Positions 1-5,660 of a stretch of DNA of 5,884 nt are shown in pieces. Each line of letters opens with the position of its first letter. The first letter of the stretch is position 1. This stretch comes from Phycisphaerales bacterium (GTDB lineage Bacteria > Planctomycetota > Phycisphaerae > Phycisphaerales > SM1A02). The translations under genes and the position numbers were made by a program. The notes under the pieces are model-generated. The model made no database searches. It saw only the letters and a program-made list of their open reading frames with translations, and was not told the DNA's origin. The DNA lies in contig JAQWRC010000385.1 of assembly GCA_029243925.1 (NCBI GenBank), forward strand, positions 1 to 5,884, in the 5' to 3' direction.

Positions 1-103
1 GTTATTCGGCTCATTTCGATATGAACAGTGGATAGTAGATTTGAGACGTATCCCGCTGGATTAAATCAACTTCCGACACACCTACCTACCCACCGTGACA
101 TTT

Positions 104-208
104 CCAACGTGAATGTCGGGCGTTCGAATCGCCTCACCCGCATTTGATCCGAAGGCACGGTCATGCACCGTGTCGCACAACCCCGCTTTATGGCGGGGTT
201 TGTCATTG
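104..208 (+). repeat. tRNA-Gly-derived repeat, copy 1 (3' half of tRNA plus hairpin and terminator)
   Basis: Bases 104-142 match the 3' half of a bacterial tRNA-Gly. They start at the CC of the anticodon, then give the anticodon-stem 3' strand and variable region, a fully pairable T-stem (GGGCG 118-122 with CGCCT 130-134, one G-T pair) around the canonical loop TTCGAAT (123-129), and the acceptor strand CACCCGC (135-141) with A142 as discriminator. The preceding bases do not form an anticodon-stem partner and no GCGGGTG 5' acceptor or D-arm is present, so this is a fragment and not a tRNA gene. After the tRNA end come an 8-bp hairpin (154-174) and a terminator (179-203), then TCATTG, which also follows the terminator of copy 3. 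Bases 104-141 match copy 2 at 35 of 38 positions. Most likely an integration scar (att site) or a member of a tRNA-derived repeat family. Confidence 0.75.
179..203 (+). terminator. Rho-independent terminator of repeat copy 1
   Basis: A perfect 8-bp stem, AACCCCGC (179-186) with GCGGGGTT (193-200), encloses a 6-base loop and is followed by a short T-rich tail (TTTGTCATT). The adjacent hairpin 154-174 (GGCACGGT with ACCGTGTC, one G-T pair) lies between it and the tRNA-like end. The position just downstream of a tRNA 3' end suggests it is the original terminator of the tRNA transcript, carried along with the repeat. The T tract is interrupted, so efficiency is uncertain. Confidence 0.7.
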
Positions 209-345
209 GCAGAAGTGGAACTAAAGTTCCGGTCCGAATGGGTCATCAATACGCTCATTTGCATGACTCCCCAAACACCTGAATGAGTTGCAGTAGATCA
301 TCGATACCAACCACACCCGTTGCTTCTCACTCAGGATGAAATCGA

Positions 346-747
346 ATGCACACCCACGACTGGAAGAGATCTGATCTACCCGATGTTGCAGCACTTTGGG
401 GCTACACCGTCACTGGCGGGGGCGGCCCGGGGATGGGATGGTCGATTGACTACATCGTCTACGAGACTACTCATCCCGACTTGGTGCTTATGGTCGTATC
501 TTCCGATGACAACCCGGTTGAAAGTGCCATCCACGACCTCGAACCCGATGACGACATACCGGTTTGGCTAACCCACCACGAAAACTTTTACTACGACGAC
601 GGCGACTGCGCAGCACAGCAGGTAGACACCTTCACTGAGTTCAAGCGAGATTCCTGGATGACGGAGGCCGTCGAGCTTGTTACCGGCAGAGGCTACAAGG
701 TTCCCGAAGACGAACGCCCACAGGCCTCGAGTCCCAGCACACAGTGA
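346..747 (+). CDS. Small acidic protein of unknown function
   Basis: The open frame encodes 133 residues and starts at ATG 346, with AGGA at 333-336 nine bases upstream. I do not recognise a family. The protein is acidic, with Asp-rich stretches around residues 65-70 (EPDDD) and 83-86 (YDDG). It is rich in Trp, Tyr and His, contains a Gly-rich turn near residues 24-30 (GGGGPGMG) and ends in a low-complexity Ser/Pro/Gln tail. There is no signal peptide or membrane segment, so a soluble cytoplasmic protein is expected. Codon use looks protein-like, and the overlapping frame at 320-571 gives a much less plausible peptide, so this frame was chosen. It lies 138 bases after repeat copy 1 and is convergent with the channel gene, with 225 bases between the two stop codons. 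No clear promoter was found. It may be cassette cargo, but no function can be assigned. Confidence 0.6.
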   Translation: MHTHDWKRSDLPDVAALWGYTVTGGGGPGMGWSIDYIVYETTHPDLVLMVVSSDDNPVESAIHDLEPDDDIPVWLTHHENFYYDDGDCAAQQVDTFTEFKRDSWMTEAVELVTGRGYKVPEDERPQASSPSTQ

Positions 748-873
748 CCTTCAAGAAGTACTGAACACCCACCGATTGGACATCGAGAAGGTGGTGTTGC
801 TGGTGCAAGGGATGGGTATCCCAAATCCGTCAGAATCCGTTCCGATCGCGCTCTGTACTACGCTGCCACTTGG

Positions 874-890
874 TCCGCTGCCTGAGCGGA
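874..890. terminator. Possible weak hairpin between convergent genes
   Basis: A perfect 6-bp inverted repeat, TCCGCT (874-879) with AGCGGA (885-890), has a 5-base loop and is followed by TTCGTTG on the plus strand. It lies in the 748-972 gap between two convergent genes, where a bidirectional terminator would be expected. There is no real T tract on either side, so the assignment is weak. I see nothing else convincing in this gap. Confidence 0.25.
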
Positions 891-972
891 TTCGTTGCCG
901 AAGTGCCCCCACCGGGCCAACTCATACCCATCCTGCTGTTGCATGCCTTACGTGCTTTCACAAGGCCTCGGG

Positions 973-3084
973 CTATTGTTCGTTGTCTGCAAACACTATC
1001 AAACCGTCAAGATCAGCCAGTTTAAATAGTTTCGTCTTCTCTGGAATGAGCGTGATATCGTCTGACTTGACCTTCAGTTTCACGCCTATGCAGACTTCCA
1101 ATCGTCGCTGCGCCAACATCATCAGGTCGCCAAATTGCAACTCCTTCGGATTGTCTGCACCGGTGGGGTAGCAGGACATGGGCTTGATATACAGTTCAGA
1201 ACTCTCCTCTTTCAAGATCTCCCTGTACACATTGCGCATCCCAGGATCCTCGCTGATCTGGGCGAGCATCTTACTGATCAGTTTATTTGAGACTATGAAG
1301 TCATTGTCGCGTCCGCCATTGCGAAGGAGCTCCTCGTTGTCGGAGTTCTGAATTTCGACGATGAGTTTCGACGAGGGCTGTACAGAAGACTTGTCGAGTA
1401 CTTGTCGCAATTGCAACAACGTCAGAATGGTCCCTGCGTCATTGGCGCTGGCGTCGGTACCCATGGAACCTCTAAAGCGCTGCTTCTGGCTGAGTAGGAT
1501 GATGTGTCCATACCTGTGAAGCTCCATTGATTGCAGGTCTTCAGGCTTGTTCGGGTCTTTATCACCAACATATTCGACCTCGATTTCTGGAACGGCAATA
1601 TCAAGCTTACGGATTTCAGCTGCCTGATCTTTGTTGTCGCTTGATGTCATCACGACAACATTGGATCCCCGTTCCACGTAGTTTTTCAGCTCCTTGACGA
1701 TTGTTTCGCCGAGGCTGTTCCAGCCGATGACCAGGATGGTTTCCTTCTTCCGCGGGCGTAGATTGTTGATTGTGTTGCCCCGGCACATCTCGAACTTCTT
1801 AGACATGGTATCTCCGTGACCATGCGAATACTCAATTGTGGAGTCGTCCATGGCAACAACGATTGCTTGATCGCCCTTTTTCATCTTCTCTGTGCTTTTT
1901 GGATTGATCAAGATGGTGTCGCTCTCCTTGTCGCTCTCCTTCTTTCGGTAGATCCCGATAGGCACTGGCGTGGCTACTGGCTTTTTTAATTCGGCAGGTT
2001 TTTCGGTGAATCCGTATGCAAGGTCTCCGAATGTTTTGCCTTCCCCCCAGTCCTTCTCCCCTTGTTTAAGGGTGTAGATGTACATCTCTGCATGTTTGAA
2101 TGAAAGCAGTTCGGTCCACACTTTCGCCAAGCCTTCCGATCTTGAGGCCTGAACGATGAGCTTTGCGAGCAGGTCATTTCCATTGAAGGTATAGACCGTC
2201 CTCTCTCTTGACTCCAGGACCTTCCGGCTTCTCTCTTGGAGCAGCTCGGCTACCACGATGGGCCTTTTGTCTTCTTTGTTCTTCGCTTGCTTCAACTGCT
2301 CCACTGCAAGGCAGGATCGAATGACCATGGCATCGCTGGCTTGCATGTCATCGTCATCTGCAGTGTGATCGGTGTGCGCAAGAACAACCACTGACCGGGC
2401 AGACGACAGCGACATGCGTTCAAGATCGCCAGTCAGGGCCGAGTCTCCAATACGCTCAACTATGCGTGTCCGTTGCCGGCGTATGTACTGCCACCAGGGC
2501 ACGTTGCCAGCTCTGTCCGTACGTGACCGAATCTGGTCTTCAAGGCGAACCTTACCTTCAGGTGACAGCACCACCACAACTCTGCTATCCCCTTTCTTCA
2601 GTCGCTCATCTGGCATTTCTATATTGGCAATTTTCAACTCATCTATCAACTCAATCGTGCGGTTGTTCAAGCCGAGGATCAGCGTATGACCACTTTCAAC
2701 GACACGAGAACGGCCCTGTCTGTGACGATCAAGCCGCCCCATGAGGGCGCTAGTGATAAAGGCCGTGAGGGAGCCGAAAATAATCAGGCCACTGATTCCA
2801 GAGAGCACTGCTACGAACTTTGACCAGGCTGATCTTTCGATGTCACTAGCCATCCCGCCTGGGTCTGCAAGTTGCAGAAAGACGTGATAGACCATGGGCC
2901 AGAACCCGCCGTAGCCCTCTTCATCGATTGGCTCGATCAAGTGCACCAGGTTGCGCATGATTGTCATCAGTACCAATAGCGCAATGAAGATCGCCAGAAG
3001 CACGAAGAGTGTTGACCAAGGGTGCCGGCTGATGAACGTGTCAAACCCGTAGCGGAATTTCTGTTTCCAGTCAGGCTTGGACAT
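973..3084 (-). CDS. CASTOR/POLLUX-type ion channel with tandem RCK (TrkA-N-like) domains
   Basis: This 703-residue membrane protein should conduct cations across the inner membrane, gated by cytoplasmic RCK domains. Visible order: a basic N-terminus; TM1 at about residues 23-43 (WSTLFVLLAIFIALLVLM); a pore segment at 57-79 ending in LADPGGMA; TM2 at about 90-114; a first Rossmann-like RCK unit opening with HTLILGLNNRT (133-143); and a second opening with ETILVIGWNSLGE (448-460). The stretch FIVSNKLISKMLAQ (596-609) resembles the C-terminal region of this family. In plant CASTOR and POLLUX the filter region reads ADAGNHA or ADSGNHA; here the aligned segment is ADPGGMA, and the K+ channel signature TVGYG is absent. 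Only two TM helices are seen, giving an MthK-like minimal topology. The start at 3084 was chosen because AGAGGAG (3090-3096, minus strand) lies five bases upstream; ATG 3087 is too close, and a TTG at 3132 lacks support. It ends with TAG. Base composition is less GC-rich than recQ. Ion selectivity and ligand cannot be told from sequence. Confidence 0.88.
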   Translation of the reverse strand: MSKPDWKQKFRYGFDTFISRHPWSTLFVLLAIFIALLVLMTIMRNLVHLIEPIDEEGYGGFWPMVYHVFLQLADPGGMASDIERSAWSKFVAVLSGISGLIIFGSLTAFITSALMGRLDRHRQGRSRVVESGHTLILGLNNRTIELIDELKIANIEMPDERLKKGDSRVVVVLSPEGKVRLEDQIRSRTDRAGNVPWWQYIRRQRTRIVERIGDSALTGDLERMSLSSARSVVVLAHTDHTADDDDMQASDAMVIRSCLAVEQLKQAKNKEDKRPIVVAELLQERSRKVLESRERTVYTFNGNDLLAKLIVQASRSEGLAKVWTELLSFKHAEMYIYTLKQGEKDWGEGKTFGDLAYGFTEKPAELKKPVATPVPIGIYRKKESDKESDTILINPKSTEKMKKGDQAIVVAMDDSTIEYSHGHGDTMSKKFEMCRGNTINNLRPRKKETILVIGWNSLGETIVKELKNYVERGSNVVVMTSSDNKDQAAEIRKLDIAVPEIEVEYVGDKDPNKPEDLQSMELHRYGHIILLSQKQRFRGSMGTDASANDAGTILTLLQLRQVLDKSSVQPSSKLIVEIQNSDNEELLRNGGRDNDFIVSNKLISKMLAQISEDPGMRNVYREILKEESSELYIKPMSCYPTGADNPKELQFGDLMMLAQRRLEVCIGVKLKVKSDDITLIPEKTKLFKLADLDGLIVFADNEQ

Positions 3085-3089
3085 CATGT

Positions 3090-3096
3090 CTCCTCT
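3090..3096 (-). promoter_or_regulatory. Ribosome binding site of the channel gene
   Basis: On the minus strand AGAGGAG ends five bases before ATG 3084 and two bases before ATG 3087. The spacing decides for the second ATG of the tandem pair. Just upstream of it, 3097-3108 is a 12-base inverted repeat (CGGGC-GA-GCCCG on the plus strand) that could fold next to the ribosome binding site in the mRNA, though its loop would be very tight. Confidence 0.7.
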
Positions 3097-3145
3097 CGGG
3101 CGAGCCCGCCACCAACCAAGCTGGCACAACAAGGCAGAGCTGGGT

Positions 3146-3161
3146 AGTGATCGAGGTCACT
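3146..3161. promoter_or_regulatory. Short inverted repeat upstream of the channel gene
   Basis: AGTGA (3146-3150) and TCACT (3157-3161) form an inverted repeat with a 6-base spacer, about 60 bases upstream of the channel start. The position would suit an operator, but a 5-bp arm pair is easily found by chance and no regulator gene is nearby. Confidence 0.2.
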
Positions 3162-3289
3162 CGCAAAGCACCACCATAAACAAATTCACACCCTCCGGGC
3201 CCAAACTCAGAATGTGCCTACTCTCAAGTGAGCACCACTCGCCAGCCGGAAGGGCTTCGCCCCTCGTCCTGCACGCCAGTGGTGACAGT

Positions 3290-3304
3290 ATTGGTGACAC
3301 CAAT
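3290..3304. promoter_or_regulatory. 15-base palindrome ATTGGTGACACCAAT
   Basis: A perfect 7-bp inverted repeat around a single central A. A related half, GGTGACA, occurs just before it at 3281-3287, so GGTGACA is present twice in direct orientation 12 bases apart (3281 and 3293). It lies about 70 bases upstream of repeat copy 2 in the divergent intergenic region. It could be an operator or an accessory protein-binding site of the att region; the sequence alone does not decide. Confidence 0.3.
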
Positions 3305-3360
3305 GCCATCACCCGAGGAAATCGCCTCTGTTGATGCCGTGAGGTCGGTGTGCTTGCACG

Positions 3361-3480
3361 TTGCCAACGTGAATGTCGGGCGATCGAATCGCGGCACCCG
3401 CTTTCCAACCCTTGCCTGGATACCCGGTCTCTCGCCGGTGTGTCCGGGCGAAGAAATACCGCTGCGCGAGAGGACATTTC
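3361..3480 (+). repeat. tRNA-Gly-derived repeat, copy 2
   Basis: This copy keeps a whole anticodon arm: loop TTGCCAA (3361-3367) with the glycine anticodon GCC, and stem GCACG (3356-3360) with CGTGA (3368-3372), four of five pairs. The T-arm is damaged: T-loop ATCGAAT instead of TTCGAAT (3383-3389), and stem GGGCG/CGCGG pairs at only three of five positions. The acceptor strand CACCCGC (3395-3401) is intact. No 5' acceptor strand is found upstream, so it is not a functional tRNA. It aligns without gaps to copy 3 at an offset of exactly 2300 bases, 92 of 110 positions identical over 3361-3470, including 69 bases beyond the tRNA 3' end. A bulged hairpin (3428-3454) is conserved with copy 3. The terminator seen in copies 1 and 3 is decayed here (ACCGC-TGC-GCGAG, no full stem). 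Confidence 0.75.
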
Positions 3481-3595
3481 TCAGATGCCTCCTGCACAAC
3501 GACGGGCGGACGCGCACCAGACGCAACACAGACATACACTGAGTTCCAGTGCCATGTGGAGCACTTCCGTTCTGGATCGACGAAGGCATGCAGCC

Positions 3596-3600
3596 AAGGA
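3596..3600 (+). promoter_or_regulatory. Ribosome binding site of recQ
   Basis: AAGGA sits five bases before ATG 3606 and selects this start. The in-frame ATG at 3588 has AAGG only one base away, and the GTG at 3549 has no site and would add residues with no helicase similarity. Confidence 0.7.
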
Positions 3601-3605
3601 TCGAG

Positions 3606-5498
3606 ATGTCTGAAGGAAGCCGGACCGTGGACCCGATCTTGGACATGCTCTCCAGATACTGGGGATATGACAGCCTGCGCCCGCTCCAGGAAGAGGCGAT
3701 TCGATGCAATCTCGCCGGTCGCGACTCGCTGCTGGTGTTGCCCACCGGTGGCGGAAAGAGCCTCACCTACCAACTCCCCCCACTCGTGGAGAACAGCCTC
3801 GACGTGGTGGTCAGCCCGCTGGTGGCATTGATGAAGGATCAGGTGGACGGACTGCGCGAAGCCGGCATCTCGGCGATCGCCTTCGATGGCGGACTCACCG
3901 GATCAGAACGGATGAAGATCCGGGACGAACTCGAACAGGGCGTCTACCGACTTCTCTTCGTCTCACCCGAGATGCTGCTGGGCGGTTCACTGATCGGATT
4001 CATCAGATCCCTCTCGATCAGGGCCGTCGCCATCGACGAGGCGCACTGCATCAGCCAGTGGGGCCATGACTTCCGTCCGGAATATCGGCAGCTTGCGGCC
4101 TTGCGGGATTTCCTCCCGGGCGTCTCGATCCATGCCTGCACCGCGACCGCTACCCCACGGGTCCGCCAGGACATCGTCCAGCAACTGCGGCTGCGGGATC
4201 CCGAGATCATGATCGGATCATTCGATCGCCCCAATCTGACCTACCGGATCCGACCGAGAGAGAACCGCAAGAAGCAGCTGCTCGAAGAGGTGCGCCGTCA
4301 CGCGGGCGAGGCGGTCATCATCTACGCGCTCAGCCGCAGGGACACCGAGCAGATCTCGGAAGGGCTCCAGGCAAGCGGCGTCTCCGCTGCGCACTATCAC
4401 GCGGGGATGAATCGCCGGGAGCGAAGCCGCGTACACGATGCCTTCGCTCGCGAGCAGCTCGACGTCGTGGTCGCGACCGTCGCATTCGGAATGGGCATCG
4501 ACCGAAGCAACGTACGGGCGGTCATCCACGCCTCCATGCCGAGATCCGTCGAACACTTCCAGCAGGAGACGGGACGCGCTGGACGTGACGGAGATCCGGC
4601 GGAATGCGTCCTTCTTCACTCCTTCGCCGACGTCAAACGCTGGCAGAGTCTCGCCGAACGATCATTCAACGAGGCGATGTCGGAGACGGACGACCCGGAC
4701 CAGCTGCGCGCCGCCTGCGAATCCCAGGAAGCACTGCTTCAGGACATGAACGGACTCGCGACCAGTGCCGTATGCCGCCATCGGTCTCTGGTGGAGTATT
4801 TCGGACAGACCTATCCCTCGGAGAACTGTGGAAGCTGCGATGTCTGCCTCGGCGAAGTCGACCTCGTCGAGGATTCCACCACGGTCGCGAGAAAGATCCT
4901 CTCATGCGTCGCACGGGTTGACGGGCGATTCGGGGTGCAGCACATCGCCGACGTGCTGACCGGCGCGAAGACGGACATGATCAGGCGATGCGGGCACGAC
5001 CAGTTGTCGACGTACGGACTGATTCCGGACTTCAGCAAGGCCGCGGTCTCCAACATGATCCATCAGCTGCTCGGACAAGGTCGGCTCTCGCGAAGCCCCG
5101 GCGACCGTCCAGTGGTGCAGCTCAACGCAACATCGACTCCGCTGCTTCGTGGCGAGGTCGACGTCTCACTGCTGAGACCCAGAACGACGGTCGACCGCAA
5201 GTCTTCGAAAGTCGAGGAGGCGTCATGGGAGGATGTCGATCGTGAACTCTTTGACCACCTCAGGACACTGCGAAAGACCATCGCGGACGAAATCGGGAAA
5301 CCCCCCTACGTCGTCTTCCCAGACACGACGCTTCGAGCTCTTGCGAAACACCGGCCTGCCACGAACGAGACCCTGATCCTCATTCGTGGCGTTGGCGAGA
5401 AGAAGCAACGCCGCTACGGAAGTCGGTTTCTCGAAGCGCTCGACGACTGGAGCGAGGAACACGGAGGTGGAAGGGACGTCGGCCTGGCCACACCATGA
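3606..5498 (+). CDS. recQ: ATP-dependent DNA helicase RecQ
   Basis: RecQ unwinds DNA 3'-to-5' using ATP, acting in recombination and repair of stalled or broken forks. This 630-residue protein is full length (E. coli RecQ is about 610). Visible in order: motif 0 (LRPLQEEAI, 24-32), Walker A TGGGKS (47-52, K51), motif Ia (SPLVALMKDQV, 70-80), DEAH box (144-147) followed by the RecQ aromatic-rich loop SQWGHDFRP (150-158), motif III TATATP (179-184), motif IV (VIIYALSRRDTE, 237-248), motif V (ATVAFGMGIDR, 290-300) and motif VI QETGRAGRDG (320-329). A four-cysteine zinc site follows (C390, C408, C411, C414), then an RQC winged-helix region (about 420-510) and a C-terminal HRDC domain (about 541-616). 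All catalytic motifs are intact. The gene stands alone, with no operon partner, between two tRNA-Gly-like repeats. It could be the host's only recQ or an extra acquired copy; the window does not tell. Confidence 0.96.
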   Translation: MSEGSRTVDPILDMLSRYWGYDSLRPLQEEAIRCNLAGRDSLLVLPTGGGKSLTYQLPPLVENSLDVVVSPLVALMKDQVDGLREAGISAIAFDGGLTGSERMKIRDELEQGVYRLLFVSPEMLLGGSLIGFIRSLSIRAVAIDEAHCISQWGHDFRPEYRQLAALRDFLPGVSIHACTATATPRVRQDIVQQLRLRDPEIMIGSFDRPNLTYRIRPRENRKKQLLEEVRRHAGEAVIIYALSRRDTEQISEGLQASGVSAAHYHAGMNRRERSRVHDAFAREQLDVVVATVAFGMGIDRSNVRAVIHASMPRSVEHFQQETGRAGRDGDPAECVLLHSFADVKRWQSLAERSFNEAMSETDDPDQLRAACESQEALLQDMNGLATSAVCRHRSLVEYFGQTYPSENCGSCDVCLGEVDLVEDSTTVARKILSCVARVDGRFGVQHIADVLTGAKTDMIRRCGHDQLSTYGLIPDFSKAAVSNMIHQLLGQGRLSRSPGDRPVVQLNATSTPLLRGEVDVSLLRPRTTVDRKSSKVEEASWEDVDRELFDHLRTLRKTIADEIGKPPYVVFPDTTLRALAKHRPATNETLILIRGVGEKKQRRYGSRFLEALDDWSEEHGGGRDVGLATP

Positions 5499-5565
5499 AG
5501 TCACATCACCCGATTACACCACTCGCCCGAACTGCGACATCATGACAAGGATCATTCACCTGCTG

Positions 5566-5588
5566 CCCCACTGCAATATGCAGAGGGG
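5566..5588 (+). terminator. Hairpin downstream of recQ, probable terminator
   Basis: CCCC-A-CTGCA (5566-5575) pairs with TGCAG-A-GGGG (5579-5588) around an ATA loop, giving nine pairs with one A-A mismatch. It begins 68 bases after the recQ stop. The following bases (TTGAGTGTTG) are only mildly T-rich, so termination may be weak or the hairpin may serve mRNA stability. Confidence 0.5.
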
Positions 5589-5595
5589 TTGAGTG

Positions 5596-5617
5596 TTGAA
5601 TACCATTCAGTATTCAA
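5596..5617. promoter_or_regulatory. Perfect 8-6-8 inverted repeat (TTGAATAC-N6-GTATTCAA)
   Basis: Two perfect 8-bp arms (5596-5603 and 5610-5617) flank a 6-base centre, CATTCA. It is AT-rich in a GC-rich setting and lies about 46 bases before repeat copy 3. The geometry suits a dimeric regulator operator or a tyrosine-recombinase core or arm-type site, which often has inverted arms about a 6-8 base spacer. The arms do not resemble the dif consensus. No gene starts close downstream in the window, which weakens the operator reading. Its role is unknown. Confidence 0.4.
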
Positions 5618-5660
5618 TGTGCGGCGTGCAGCCACCTACCCAAATCCCAGTAGTACTCGG

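Larger units (their letters stand above)
104..3363. mobile_element. Putative tRNA-Gly-bounded cassette 1 (orphan gene and ion channel)
   Basis: The segment between the start of repeat copy 1 and the matching base of copy 2 (3364) is about 3.26 kb. It holds one small orphan gene and a CASTOR/POLLUX-type channel in convergent orientation. Direct duplication of a tRNA 3' half at both ends is the known signature of tyrosine-recombinase insertion into a tRNA gene. No recombinase, transposase or relaxase gene is visible inside, so it could not move by itself; mobilisation in trans or an ancient, decayed element would both fit. A dispersed tRNA-derived repeat that happens to flank the genes is the main alternative. 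Confidence 0.4.
3085..3605. other. Intergenic region between divergent channel and recQ genes
   Basis: About 520 bases lie between the divergent starts of the channel gene and recQ. The region holds the channel ribosome binding site, two inverted repeats (3146-3161 and 3290-3304), repeat copy 2 (3361-3480) and the recQ leader. Several open frames cross it on both strands, but they read through the tRNA-like repeat and have no recognisable protein features, so I treat them as chance. I could not identify a convincing -35/-10 pair for either gene. Confidence 0.6.

Noticed and set aside
82..264. Minus-strand open frame containing AIRTPDIHVGNV, with close variants in minus-strand frames at 3224-3766, 3309-3773 and 5636-5839
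   Set aside because: The shared peptide is the antisense translation of the tRNA-like T-arm and variable region in the three repeats. Such peptides are common artefacts of tRNA sequences called as protein.
677..1171. A 164-residue plus-strand gene overlapping the channel 3' end
   Set aside because: It starts at an unsupported TTG inside the small gene and its C-terminal part is antisense to the well-supported channel gene.
3361..3389. Sigma70-like promoter for recQ (TTGCCA, 17-base gap, TCGAAT)
   Set aside because: The spacing fits, but both boxes are conserved parts of the tRNA structure and the -10 matches only four of six, so the resemblance is probably incidental.
3352..3402. A functional tRNA-Gly(GCC) gene at repeat copy 2
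   Set aside because: The anticodon arm is mostly intact, but there is no 5' acceptor strand or D-arm upstream, the T-stem pairs at only three of five positions and the T-loop has lost its first T.
973..5498. A defence island linking the channel and RecQ
   Set aside because: RecQ-like helicases and membrane proteins do occur in phage defence loci, but here the genes are divergent, 520 bases apart, separated by a repeat, and have no nuclease, protease or sensor partner.
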